Positions 24,916 to 34,435 of a DNA stretch of 50,805 nt are shown here, piece by piece (the first letter of the stretch is position 1; each line of letters starts with the position of its first letter). Below the pieces are notes generated by a model that ran no database searches, was not told the DNA's origin, and saw only the letters and a list, made by a program, of their open reading frames with translations. The position numbers and the translations under genes are program-made. The DNA comes from Dyadobacter sp. SG02 (GTDB taxonomy: Bacteria > Bacteroidota > Bacteroidia > Cytophagales > Spirosomataceae), in assembly GCF_900109045.1 (NCBI RefSeq), contig NZ_FNYL01000023.1, forward strand, positions 1-50,805, read 5' to 3'.

Positions 24916-24958
24916 CTCACTTTGATTCGGGAGCAGTAGCTTCGCTCAGCATCTCATC

Positions 24959-26224
24959 ATGATTCTCAGATCACTTCGCAGCGCGATCCGTGCACTTTTG
25001 CCGGTCGTGTTGGCTTTTTTAGTGTGGGCTTTCTCGCCCGCGACTTTTGTTTTGGCGCAAAGACCAGGTAATGTGCTTGAAAGGGACTCTGCGCGCACTG
25101 ATACAGGCAAACAGCTCGATCTGATCGACATTGGAAAGCGGCTGCTGCATATCAAGCCTTCCAAGCCGCGGGCCACTTCAAAAAACGGTATTTACTTTGC
25201 AGCGCTTCCCTTCTCGACTCAAGTGCCGGGTGGGGGAACTGCCATTATCACTTCGGCGACAGCTGGCTTTTACCTGGGAAATAGGGCGGATACCTACATG
25301 TCTAAGTTATCCTTTACTCCCTATACGAACTTTAAAAAGCGTTTTGGTCTACCCATCCGTTCGTATTTATGGCTTAATGAAAACAGCTGAGTGATCAGCG
25401 GGGACTCCCGTCTGATGGTTTATCCTTCCTATACCTGGGGGCTTGGCCGCCAGTATAAACAACAGGATGGTTTGCTGATCAACTATACGTACCTGCGTTT
25501 TCATCAGCAACTGCTTAAACGGATTTCCCGCGGATTGTTCACAGGTATCGGTTATCATCTTGATTACCATGCGCATATTACGACCGGTCGTGATAAACCA
25601 CTTTTGAAAGATTATGCCCAATATAGCTATGGCACTAGCGGCCCAAGCAGTGTGTCCTCAGGAGTGAGTCTGAACCTGCTCTTTGATACCAGAACAAATT
25701 CCCTCAATCCCTGGGACGGTCGTTATTTGGCGCTGCAATTTCGTTTCAACCCGACTTTTTTAGGAAATAACCACCAGTGGAAGTCTGTCTATCTGGACGT
25801 TCGCAAGTACATACGCTTTGAAAGAGGGACACACAGGCAAAACATGCTTGCTGTTTGGGGATATCTTTGGACGGTGCTTGATAAGCAGGTTCCGTATCTG
25901 GATCTTCCCAGCCTGGGTTGGGAAGAGCATAACCGGTCTGGTCGTGGTTTTGACCAGAGCCGTTATCGTGGGCGCACACTGCTGTATACGGAGGCCGAGT
26001 TCCGCAAGGATATTACTGACAACGGGTTTTTGGGCCTAGTGTTATTTGCCAATGCTAATACGGTGAGTGGTCCGCGCAGCATTTTGCTGATCCATTGGAA
26101 CCCGGCCGTTGGCGGAGGCATCCGCATTAAAATGAACGAGCGTTCAGCGACAAATATCGGATTAAATTATGCCCGGAGCCTTCATCATGTCGGGGTTAAC
26201 CTAACGCTCGGAGAGGTTTTTTGA
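24959..26224 (+). pseudogene. Omp85/BamA-like barrel gene interrupted by in-frame TGA
   Basis: One reading frame of 421 codons, broken only by TGA at 25388-25390. A signal peptide lies near residues 1-34 (ending VLAQ). The part before the stop carries FAALPFSTQVPGGGTAIITS and part of a barrel. After the stop the same frame continues with VISGDSRLMVYPSYTWGLG and runs to a final Phe, with motifs of the BamA/TamA (bacterial surface antigen) barrel (SLNPWDGRYLALQ, NPAVGGGIRIKMN). The family normally has a Trp or other aromatic residue at the interrupted position, so TGG to TGA is the simplest explanation. Everything else looks intact, so this is a recent nonsense change or a base-calling error. 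As written, only a 143-residue fragment would be made. Confidence 0.85.
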
Positions 26225-26251
26225 TTGCATATGCCCGCCGAGACTAAAATA

Positions 26252-26797
26252 TCATAAACCGAAATTTTTGGAGATACCGAATCCGGCCCCGCTTCCGAAA
26301 GAAAGTACAAAACTGGTCGCTGTATTGCCGGACTTGGGCTTGCTGCTAACTACACCGAGGGAACCAAAATTGAAATTCAACGCAAACCCTTTCTTTAAAT
26401 TTACCCCAATTGCGGGAAAGAGGTGCCCCGAGAATCCATTGCTCTTTACTCGGTCGTATTTACCGGTTATATAATTGGCATTAAGCTGCCCATATACTGC
26501 AAAGATGTCCGAGAGCGGATAGGCGTAACGGATAAATGGGCCTGCGCCAAATGTGGACGTTTTGATTTGTGATTCCCCAGTCTTTGCGCTGCTCACCTGC
26601 AGGTTAGCTCCCGCCGTCCAATGGTCGTTGAATTGATAACCAACTCCCGGGCTCAGCGAGAATGTATTGGACTTGACACCCGTCGAAGCCTTCGAGGAGG
26701 CGATGTCCAGGTTGCCATACACGAGCAGCGTGCCGGTTTGAGCTAATGCTGCTTTTGAAAAAAGCAATGCTGAAAAAAGCAAAGTGGTAGCTTTCAT
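26252..26797 (-). CDS. Outer-membrane beta-barrel protein
   Basis: 181 residues, ATG at 26797. A signal peptide covers 1-19 (cleavage near ALA-Q). The mature part shows alternating strands with turns rich in Gly, Asn and Ser, and includes SLSPGVGYQFNDHWTAGANL and GAGPFIRYAYPLSDIFAVYG, as in the OmpX/OmpW-like barrels (about eight strands) of Bacteroidota. It ends with a short strand and NFGL rather than a final Phe. It converges on the Omp85-like gene with a 27-base gap. Confidence 0.85.
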   Translation of the reverse strand: MKATTLLFSALLFSKAALAQTGTLLVYGNLDIASSKASTGVKSNTFSLSPGVGYQFNDHWTAGANLQVSSAKTGESQIKTSTFGAGPFIRYAYPLSDIFAVYGQLNANYITGKYDRVKSNGFSGHLFPAIGVNLKKGFALNFNFGSLGVVSSKPKSGNTATSFVLSFGSGAGFGISKNFGL

Positions 26798-27007
26798 GGT
26801 TTGGAGATATTAGTTGTTGGAAGTAATTCACGGCCAAGACTACTGCATGCGGCAGAGCGGTAGTCCAGGGCCCTGGCACGCAGGGAAGCTTTATATATAT
26901 GGCTGTCCGTTGGTAGTTGATTTTCGAAAGACACTATTGTCCAATGCCGGGTATCTGAAATACACAGCATTGGAACTGTGCTAACGCCTAAAAGCATACG
27001 TCGCTAT

Positions 27008-27250
27008 TTAACGCCTGCTTACCAGGCTGATCAGAAAGAGCAATAACCATCCACCAAGTGCAGCAATGATAATGTGCCCCAACAAGCCTTGTCCTCCAAT
27101 GCCCAGTTTACCGGCAAGCCAGCCGCCCAAAATAGATCCGGCAATACCAACGAGGATGTTTCCGATTAAGCCAAAGCCCCATCCTTTGAACAGTACGCCA
27201 GCTAGCCAGCCCGAAATGGCTCCGATCAGGAGAAAATACAGGAAATCCAT
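27008..27250 (-). CDS. GlsB/YeaQ/YmgE-type stress-response membrane protein
   Basis: 80 residues with three transmembrane segments and the Gly-rich pattern typical of the transglycosylase-associated family: GAISGWLAGVLFKGWGFGLI, then IGNILVGIAGSILGGWLAGK, then a final hydrophobic helix ending in SRR. In Escherichia coli YmgE/YeaQ and in Gram-positive GlsB the family is linked to envelope stress. Short, monocistronic; the ATG at 27250 follows an AT-rich leader. Confidence 0.92.
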   Translation of the reverse strand: MDFLYFLLIGAISGWLAGVLFKGWGFGLIGNILVGIAGSILGGWLAGKLGIGGQGLLGHIIIAALGGWLLLFLISLVSRR

Positions 27251-27612
27251 AATAAATTCGATTCATTTGGTTAAGAAATTGTTTGTTAAAGAAGTTTGGG
27301 TTTGCGATGATTTATCCAACCTGCTGAAAGCGGCTGTGCAAACCTGAATTATATACCCGCCGGTACTTTTAGTCGATTTTTGGTGATAGCTTTGGCAAAC
27401 GTAAAATTTTAATTTGTAAAAAATGGGTACTAGAATTGATTCTATTAAGGTTGGCCACAGTTCGAGAATATGCGGGGATTAATGATTTGTAATACGCATT
27501 GAAATAACTGCTACTGAAAATACAGGTAGATTTGCGAAAACAACAATTATTCTCGATAAAGTTGCAAATGTTCGAAAAGTAGATTCATATATCGATGAAA
27601 GATCACTGATAA
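27251..27612. other. AT-rich intergenic region
   Basis: About 360 bases between the GlsB-like gene start and the end of the next leftward gene. No gene or clear signal was found. The promoter of the GlsB-like gene is expected near 27290. Confidence 0.35.
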
Positions 27613-28029
27613 CTAATCGTTGCCATGGGTGACATTGCCACTACTTGGCGAAATCCGGGTGACCTTTTCAACCAAAAGATGCCCATGTTCGAACTCAAAA
27701 AACGGCAATTTGACTTTTAACTTAAAATCCGAAATCTCGTCGGAAAGTTCCTGATGTCCTGGCTTTTCGCGCACGAAATTTGCCGGGATATAACTAGCGG
27801 TAAGGCGATCGATTTTAGCGATATATTCATTGGCCTTTTCGATAAAAAAAATGACGATTTCATAGCGAAGGCTGTTTTGGTATGATGACGTTAAACATTC
27901 AGGAAAGACTTTAAATAAAGAACATTTGCGCATCAGTATGTCGCTTGCAAAAGATGTCATCTTTCGCAAGCGACCACAATTGGACAATTGTAAAAGATTT
28001 TTCTTAATGGACCTATAGCACTGAACCAT
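27613..28029 (-). CDS. Hypothetical protein
   Basis: 138 residues from ATG 28029; a start at 27960 (Met-Thr-Ser-Phe) would give 115 residues. No signal peptide or membrane helix. The middle has a plausible helix (RYEIVIFFIEKANEYIAKID), and the C-terminal part is rich in Phe, Glu and Lys (KLKVKLPFFEFEHGHLLVEK). No family is recognised. Isolated, bounded by AT-rich DNA. Codon use looks more AT-rich than in neighbouring genes, so it may have been acquired. Confidence 0.45.
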   Translation of the reverse strand: MVQCYRSIKKNLLQLSNCGRLRKMTSFASDILMRKCSLFKVFPECLTSSYQNSLRYEIVIFFIEKANEYIAKIDRLTASYIPANFVREKPGHQELSDEISDFKLKVKLPFFEFEHGHLLVEKVTRISPSSGNVTHGND

Positions 28030-28166
28030 TTCTAGGCGAAGGTGCGATTAATTCTAGACTACGATATTATTGGAATCAGCAATACTATATAAATTCTAGC
28101 TGCCACTCGAACAATAGCTATTTTAGCTTACCTAATAGGAATCTATTTTTGCTACCTTGTTCCTCG

Positions 28167-28592
28167 ATGCGCATGCTATACATCTATCTAACTTATTTAA
28201 GCCTTTTTGCTCCCTTTCACCGCGCAGATCTGCTCAGTCACAGCACATCGACCGTTGGGGTCGATCAATTACGCGGCAATAGTGAGGCAGGATATTTTTT
28301 CGCGCTACGGCAGGTCCCCTTGGATAAAAAGGAATACATCTTCACCGCTGATCTATTAAAAAGGGCAATTTACTTCAATGCAGGTAAGACCATTCCGTTG
28401 AGCTATACGATGACGGTAAAGAAGGCCCGGGGATTTGACATGTATTTCTCCGCGACGGATTATAGCATCATATTGTCTGTCAAAGAACAAAAAGAAGTTG
28501 ATGAGCTGACAATTGACTACCAGGGTACTTTGCTTGTTCGCCATGGGCGGGACAGGCAGAAATTTGCAGTACATGGGTTGTATGTCAGGTGA
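28167..28592 (+). CDS. Small secreted protein of unknown function
   Basis: 141 residues from ATG 28167 (28173 is also possible; a TTG at 28149 is less likely). Residues 1-20 are hydrophobic and resemble a signal peptide. The rest is beta-rich and charged (AGYFFALRQVPLDKKEYIFT, later TIDYQGTLLVRHGRDRQKFA). No family is recognised. It converges on the IS3 remnant at 28617. Confidence 0.55.
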   Translation: MRMLYIYLTYLSLFAPFHRADLLSHSTSTVGVDQLRGNSEAGYFFALRQVPLDKKEYIFTADLLKRAIYFNAGKTIPLSYTMTVKKARGFDMYFSATDYSIILSVKEQKEVDELTIDYQGTLLVRHGRDRQKFAVHGLYVR

Positions 28593-28616
28593 AATGGGGG
28601 TTCAAGCAAGTAGGTA

Positions 28617-29134
28617 TCACAATCTGACTTGGGTTGCCAGCGCTTGATATTTATCAAGATCATCTTTGGCCAGTTTGGCGATTTCGAGTGCCTTTTCGGC
28701 ATTCCTGCAGGTCTCGTATTTTTGCTGCATTTTCCAATGCGTCTGAGCCAGCTCATAATACAAACCGGCAGCTATTGAACGATGTATCCCAATTACTCGG
28801 CAAGCCCTGCCAACGGACACTTTTTCTTCAACAGCCCACTCCACGAGTTCCGTTTGCCGACAAGGCTCTACAGCTTTTTTTCGATGATGTCCTTGGCGAG
28901 TTTATAGTCCAGGCTCAGCTCGGCAAACATTTGCTTCAATCGTCGATTTTCATCCTGGAGAGCCTTTAACTCCTTCAATTGAGCAGCTTCCATTCCGCTG
29001 TACTTTTTACGCCAGTTAAACAGCGTCGCTTTTGAAATGCCATATTCACGGCAAACATCCATTGCTTCCCGGCCACCCCCATACTGCTTGAGGATAGCCA
29101 CAATCTGGGTCTCGGAGTAGTTTTTCTTTTTTAT
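28617..29134 (-). mobile_element. Truncated IS3-family (IS407-like) transposase joined to a TPR fragment
   Basis: OrfA spans 28868-29134. Its normal start codon seems to be ATA (29132-29134), followed by KKKNYSETQIVAILKQYGGG, an HTH (REYGISKATLFNWRKKYSGM) and a coiled segment ending KDIIEKKL. At its end a run of seven A (minus strand, 28875-28881) is a typical -1 frameshift site. In the -1 frame OrfB begins with KKAVEPCRQTELVEWAVEEK and VSVGRACRVIGIHRS, then breaks off. From about 28763 the same frame continues with LYYELAQTHWKMQQKYETC and ALEIAKLAKDDLDKYQALA, which is a tetratricopeptide-like fragment, and stops at 28617. The DDE catalytic domain is missing, so the element is dead. A deletion must have joined the IS to a TPR gene. 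Confidence 0.85.
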
Positions 29135-29427
29135 GTGACAGTTAAAATTAGCTCTTTTCGAGTCTAATCCTAAACTGTCCTAAATGCGGGAAAGCTTACA
29201 AATTCGGGAAAGCTTACAGTGCCCACCGAAAAGAAAACGATCCATCAACTGTGTGAATTGGCGTGAGCTGGAAGTACCCCTCTTTCTTTGGGTCCTCGCT
29301 CGTTCGAGTGGCTGGTGCTGGTGTGGGCTTTATTGCGGTAATACCTTCGGAGCTACGCGGTTAATAACTATGTTTTTAGACGCACCTGTGTTCTTTTTTA
29401 CTATTTGAAGATCGGCATGTGCTACTA
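29135..29427. other. Short region between IS3 remnant and NACHT gene
   Basis: About 290 bases. It holds the likely end of the IS element and a 14-bp direct repeat (29187-29218). The remaining DNA has no recognisable gene; the open frame 29184-29408 is Trp/Cys-rich and not credible. Confidence 0.4.
29187..29218. repeat. Direct repeat of 14 bp
   Basis: CGGGAAAGCTTACA occurs at 29187-29200 and again at 29205-29218, an 18-bp period. It lies about 50 bases beyond the IS3 OrfA start, close to where the element end is expected, so it may be a duplicated target or IS end. No function is certain. Confidence 0.65.
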
Positions 29428-32400
29428 TTAAGTGAGATACCGATAAGGACTTTTCAACGGTTTGCCATACACTCGTTGAAATGCCATAGCCAAGTTTGCC
29501 ATGTCATCATGATCAAAAATTGCTCCATGTTGACGCAGAGTCGATTTGAATTGAATGGTAACCGTACTTTTGGAATGTAGATTCTTAAATTGGCAACCAG
29601 AAACATACAAACCTGCCTTCATCTCAATATACTGCGAAATGGAATCATTTGTCACCGATAGAATTTCTATACTATCGAAATTCGAAACTGCAAGTATAGA
29701 GTCGTTCTTTTCGTTGAAGGCGAGTTGAATAATAGGGTTGTTTTTTGAGATTCTCGATGTGCGCAAAGACCATTCTTTTAAGTTGTCGTCCCAAATTTTA
29801 ATCGTTCCGTTGCGGCTTGAAAATACGATGCTTTCCCCTGTTTGGCTAAACGCGAAATCTGTGACAATCTCTGAGCCGATAGTGAGAACTTTTTCGGGTT
29901 GCAATTTAGTGATATCCCAAAATCTCACGGTACGATCCTCTGAGCCTGATATAAGCATTTTCTGGTCGCCACTGAAATTCAATTTGAGTACAGTATTTGA
30001 ATGATCTTTGAAGCTCTCCACAATTTTTCTGTCCGCGAAATCCCAGACCTTTACAGTACAATCCCATGATCCGGAGAAAAATAACTCCCCAGCGGAATCA
30101 AATTGCAGGCAGGAAACCGTCATCTGATGCGCGGGGAGCGAGTTTTGAGGCAGACTATTAGCGACGTCCCAAACTTTAATTGTGCAATCCATTGATCCAG
30201 ACAGAAACGTAGTTCCATTAGGATGAAATGTCAAGCATGACACAGCTTTTTCATGCCCTACAAAATTAATCTCGCAATTACTTTGGTGTATGTTCCAAAG
30301 TTTGATCGATGAATCCTGGGCACCGGAAACAAAGCTCTGGCCGTTCGGATGAAAGGCCAAGCTTGTAATGTTGTCCAAATGTCCGACAAAGGTGTCTAGG
30401 CAAGTACCGCTTGCTGCGTCCCAAAGCCTGATTGTGCGATCGTTCGAGCTGCTAAGAAACTTTTTGCCCATTTCATCGAATGTACATACGCTGACAAAAT
30501 TTTTTGCCCTCTCGATCACGAACAAACACTGTCCTGTTGTCGATTCCCAAATCCTTAAACTATGATCTCGGGAGCCGGAAACAAAAAATTTGCCATCCGA
30601 AGTAAATTTTATGCTGGTAACGCTGGCGCCATGCCCGTGGAAAGTCTGTAAGCACTTTTTGGAACTGACGTCCCAAAGTTTGATCGTTTTATCCGACGAG
30701 CCTGAAATGAATGTGGTTCCATCGGGACTGAAGTCGATACAGTTTACGGCTCCATCATGTTCATCAAAGGTATCGAGTTCATCCTGGGATTCGGTGCCCC
30801 AGATCCTAATGGTTTTATCCTCGCTTCCGGTGATGACTATCTCACCCGCAGGATGGAAGGAGGCGCAAAGCACATCATCAGTGTGCCCTTTAAACGAAGC
30901 AGAAATATCTTGTGTTCGTAATTTTTCTAGATTAAAATCATCCTTGAATAAGGGTTGATCTACAAGAAATAGTTTGCCCGTACCATAAGACTGGTCCGGG
31001 AGAATAGGTTTGTCTGTGCCTTTATATGTCCTGATATTTTCACCGGTTTTGACATTCCACAAGTAGATTTGAAGGTCGGCAAATGACAGGAAGATCTCTC
31101 CTTTCGGATGAAAAATACCTTTTGACGAAAAACTGTCTTTAATCACACTCGGTATGCCGCGGTTAAAGCTCCATGTTTTATTGTCGAAAATGAAAATATC
31201 GCCACCTGGTGAAAAAACAAGGCGCGATGCTACTCTGAGATGTTCACTATCTTTCATATTTTCGAAAGTGTACACACAGGAATACGTTGTCGCTTCCCAT
31301 ATCTTGAAGGAACCATTGCCGTAAGTAGAGAAGAGAGTTTGACCGGACGGATGAAAGCATACATTATGGACCACACCTCGACGACGAAAAAGTTGACTGG
31401 ATTTGTCGTCTTCCAAGGTACTAATACACTGGCCAGTGTCGATATCCCATACTTTCACGGTTCCGTCTGTTGAGCCAGAGGCGAAAATTTTTTTATTAGG
31501 ATGGATTGCAATATCCGCTATCGACCCCGCATGACCATTTGGAATAAAGCAGTTTTCGTTAATCAGACTGTTATCAAAAGTTGCCGATAGGTAGCCGTCG
31601 CTCACTTTTTTGGAGCAAAGCGTATTGTGAAAAGTGGCTCTGGAAAGGTCTAGATTGGAGAAATTAATGCCACCCAAGTGTTGTCTGCAATCGCGCAAAA
31701 TACTTACTATGTTCGCAACGGTAAGCCCAATTACTTTTTCATCGAAAACACCTCTAATGCGATCAAGTACTGATGCAACCAAAGTTGAATTTGTGTATGG
31801 TTGCTTTTCATGATCGTGTTCTCCGGATATCTCGCCGATAAGACGCCGTATTTCGAGAGGCAGAACTCGGTCTCTCAATATGATCGTTTGTTGTTGAAGG
31901 GCCCTATCACTTTTAAGTACGTTCAGTATGTGGATTGCCGAGAAAAAATCCCTGAAATTCTGATGGAGGAACTGGTACCCCTTAAGGTCTTTCGTTAGGA
32001 AACGTAATTCCTGACATAAAGAATTTGTGATTTTGGCAAAGCGCCGTGCTTTCTCTGCAAAGTGCAGTTGCCCCAGATTAAAGTCTGAAAGGTATTGATT
32101 GTATTCAGGGAAAACTGCTAGAAATCGGTCGTCGTAAAAGTAATTGCAGGTTTCTTCTATTAAAATAGCCATATCCGCCTCGTTGATAACGAACTTTCCA
32201 TCATTTTCTAGCTTATAAGCTAGGTGAGGAATAAAATGACGGATCAAAAATACATTGTAGTGGAATTTTTGGGGAATCAGGTCAAATACGTGGGATAGTT
32301 TCACAATTTGAGATTCCACGAAATTCCAAATTAATTCGCCTGCCGTCGAGACACTGATTTTGAATTCGAATTTTGTATTTCCCGCATTCTCTTTTACTAT

Positions 32401-34236
32401 TTCGCAGGTATTTGCGAAGAGAGTGAGCATCATAGGATTTTTAATGACCGATTTTATTTCGTCGCTTTTGGAAATATCTACTTGCTGTTTGATCAAGTAA
32501 TCTCTTACACTTTTTTCTGTGAGTGGTTGGAGAACAAATGTTTGGTAGTCTTTTGCCCAGGTAAAATCTATATCATAACGAGATGTTAATACAATTTGGA
32601 CGGAACGGCCTTTTTGACTTAGATCAAGCAATTCGAGTAAAAGATAGCGCTTTTGATCGCTTTCTACCGTAATTTCATTGTAGCCATCTAGCAAAAGGAT
32701 TATCTCAGGCGCATCACTCTTCGATTTGGTTATAAAAGATTGCCACAGCAGATCTCTCTGGTCGTCTTTTTTACTTTTCAAGCCCAGATAATGCCAGCAA
32801 ATACGATTAGCAATGAATCCGTCGCGCTCTGACTCACTGACGGTGTTGAATTCACTGAGGTTTATGAAGATAGGGATAGGGGCAAAGCGTGGTTTTTGAT
32901 TGAGAGTCGATATGTTCAAATAATACTCCCACAGCCGAAGAAGCGAAATTGTTTTACCCATGCCGCCCTCGCCTATTAAAAGGGTCTCTCTTTTGTCTTC
33001 ATCCCAGGTTTTTTCTAACCCTGCTTTAAGCGTAAACTCGTTCCCGATTGTATCCTTGACAGACACCGGGATGGAGTTATTATGAAATTGTTCAGTCCTA
33101 GTTATTCCAGCTAAAATCTCATCTTCAATGGATAAGTTTTTAAAGGGGCCATGATCTCCTTTTAATTGCTCGAAGTATCTTAATGAACCTTTGGAGACTT
33201 GAATGAGAAATTTCTCACCTTGATTATGCTCGTTAATTGCGAGAAGCTTGTCGAGCTTTTCATTTGCAAATTTGATATCAAGCCTAACTTCTTGGAGCTC
33301 TAAGGCAATGGAACGTCGAGCGTCAATTAAGATATTTCTAATATCTACTGACAGATAACCGATCTGATCAAGCTTTTTGAGGCTTCTTAGACTTAGAAGT
33401 TTGATATCGGCGAGTTGTTTTTGTTCCAGTATTCTTCGTGCATTTCTGCAATATATTGGGTTGTCTGTTTTTAGATTGCTATGCATTTCAGATATATAGA
33501 AGGCAAACCAATTTGCTCCTGATGGTGTGCCTTGCGCAATCCAATATTTTAGTGGTTTAAAGAGCGCGTGGGTTTCTGGCAATATATATTCTTTGAATGC
33601 AACTTCATCTATTTTAGATTTGGTTAAACTATTTTGAGTTTTTGAAGCCGTTTTAGATATTATTCGATCCATGACATCGCTATTAATTAGCTCACTGTTC
33701 TTTAGATCCGGGTCAGAAGGACTCAATTGCGGCAACATCTGAATTTTTTCTCGCATTCTCTTTTGCATTGCTGTAAGATACGCGAGACAAGCTTTTTTTT
33801 CCTCCGGAGACATATCTGTGGAAGGAATATCGAATTTGCAGGCTTCACTGAATGAAATTAGTGCGTTAAGCGTCGCAAGGCGACTGCACCGTTCGATGTC
33901 GAAATTTCGGTCAATATCTCCAATACCTTCAATTTTCTCGCGAATCTGAGAGTATCCTTCATGACAAATATTCCCCAATACCCCTCCAAATAGGCCGTCT
34001 AGTCCATCTAACATGATTTTTGAGGCGTGATTACTTTCACTTTCTTTGTAGTGCTTTACTATGCCTGACAGAATAGAGAGCCCCAAGCTAGTTATTAGGG
34101 ATACGGAGAGGATTGGCATGAAGTAGGTTTTTGTCAGTAGCAAGATAGTAAATAGAGGGGATATCAATAGCAGCAAACTGGCCCGAAGTTGAATTGGATG
34201 ATCGTAGAAAGATAGGCAATTGACGAAACTTCCCAT
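29428..34236 (-). CDS. NACHT-WD40 STAND protein, candidate anti-phage factor
   Basis: 1602 residues from ATG 34236 (34119 is an alternative; the open frame reaches a TTG at 34362). Residues 18-60 contain two hydrophobic segments, so the protein may be membrane-bound. A helical region (60-400) of unknown type follows. The NACHT ATPase has Walker A GEGGMGKT near 422-429, Walker B IILLLDGYNE near 512-521, an LTSR motif near 550 and the NLR-like helix FLHQNFRDFFSAIHI near 756-770. A short pentapeptide-like stretch (INFSNLDLSRATF) leads to about fourteen WD40 repeats from residue 901 on (GSxDxTIxxWD patterns), enough for two propellers. STAND NTPases of this build act as sensors; bacterial NACHT proteins are known from anti-phage defence. 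The predicted sensor is the WD40 part, and the N-terminus may be the effector. The gene looks AT-richer than neighbours and lies among IS and pseudogene debris, a sign of transfer. Confidence 0.9.
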   Translation of the reverse strand: MGSFVNCLSFYDHPIQLRASLLLLISPLFTILLLTKTYFMPILSVSLITSLGLSILSGIVKHYKESESNHASKIMLDGLDGLFGGVLGNICHEGYSQIREKIEGIGDIDRNFDIERCSRLATLNALISFSEACKFDIPSTDMSPEEKKACLAYLTAMQKRMREKIQMLPQLSPSDPDLKNSELINSDVMDRIISKTASKTQNSLTKSKIDEVAFKEYILPETHALFKPLKYWIAQGTPSGANWFAFYISEMHSNLKTDNPIYCRNARRILEQKQLADIKLLSLRSLKKLDQIGYLSVDIRNILIDARRSIALELQEVRLDIKFANEKLDKLLAINEHNQGEKFLIQVSKGSLRYFEQLKGDHGPFKNLSIEDEILAGITRTEQFHNNSIPVSVKDTIGNEFTLKAGLEKTWDEDKRETLLIGEGGMGKTISLLRLWEYYLNISTLNQKPRFAPIPIFINLSEFNTVSESERDGFIANRICWHYLGLKSKKDDQRDLLWQSFITKSKSDAPEIILLLDGYNEITVESDQKRYLLLELLDLSQKGRSVQIVLTSRYDIDFTWAKDYQTFVLQPLTEKSVRDYLIKQQVDISKSDEIKSVIKNPMMLTLFANTCEIVKENAGNTKFEFKISVSTAGELIWNFVESQIVKLSHVFDLIPQKFHYNVFLIRHFIPHLAYKLENDGKFVINEADMAILIEETCNYFYDDRFLAVFPEYNQYLSDFNLGQLHFAEKARRFAKITNSLCQELRFLTKDLKGYQFLHQNFRDFFSAIHILNVLKSDRALQQQTIILRDRVLPLEIRRLIGEISGEHDHEKQPYTNSTLVASVLDRIRGVFDEKVIGLTVANIVSILRDCRQHLGGINFSNLDLSRATFHNTLCSKKVSDGYLSATFDNSLINENCFIPNGHAGSIADIAIHPNKKIFASGSTDGTVKVWDIDTGQCISTLEDDKSSQLFRRRGVVHNVCFHPSGQTLFSTYGNGSFKIWEATTYSCVYTFENMKDSEHLRVASRLVFSPGGDIFIFDNKTWSFNRGIPSVIKDSFSSKGIFHPKGEIFLSFADLQIYLWNVKTGENIRTYKGTDKPILPDQSYGTGKLFLVDQPLFKDDFNLEKLRTQDISASFKGHTDDVLCASFHPAGEIVITGSEDKTIRIWGTESQDELDTFDEHDGAVNCIDFSPDGTTFISGSSDKTIKLWDVSSKKCLQTFHGHGASVTSIKFTSDGKFFVSGSRDHSLRIWESTTGQCLFVIERAKNFVSVCTFDEMGKKFLSSSNDRTIRLWDAASGTCLDTFVGHLDNITSLAFHPNGQSFVSGAQDSSIKLWNIHQSNCEINFVGHEKAVSCLTFHPNGTTFLSGSMDCTIKVWDVANSLPQNSLPAHQMTVSCLQFDSAGELFFSGSWDCTVKVWDFADRKIVESFKDHSNTVLKLNFSGDQKMLISGSEDRTVRFWDITKLQPEKVLTIGSEIVTDFAFSQTGESIVFSSRNGTIKIWDDNLKEWSLRTSRISKNNPIIQLAFNEKNDSILAVSNFDSIEILSVTNDSISQYIEMKAGLYVSGCQFKNLHSKSTVTIQFKSTLRQHGAIFDHDDMANLAMAFQRVYGKPLKSPYRYLT

Positions 34237-34435
34237 CGAACGTAATGACCTTCTCAAGTTATAGGTGCAGGATGTCCATTGTTTTGTGGCGTTAGTTTTC
34301 GGTATCAACTTGCGTCCCGAAATCGGGGCCGTACAGCAAAGCATATTTGGGCCGTAGAGCAAATCACAAGTGTATTTTTCCGGTGCACTTTTGTAACATC
34401 TCCGGCTGGTCGCCGGTCATGCAAAGTAAAGAACA

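Noticed and set aside
25388..25390. TGA read as selenocysteine
   Set aside because: The protein is an outer-membrane barrel without redox chemistry, the family has an aromatic residue here, and no selenocysteine-insertion hairpin was seen directly after it.
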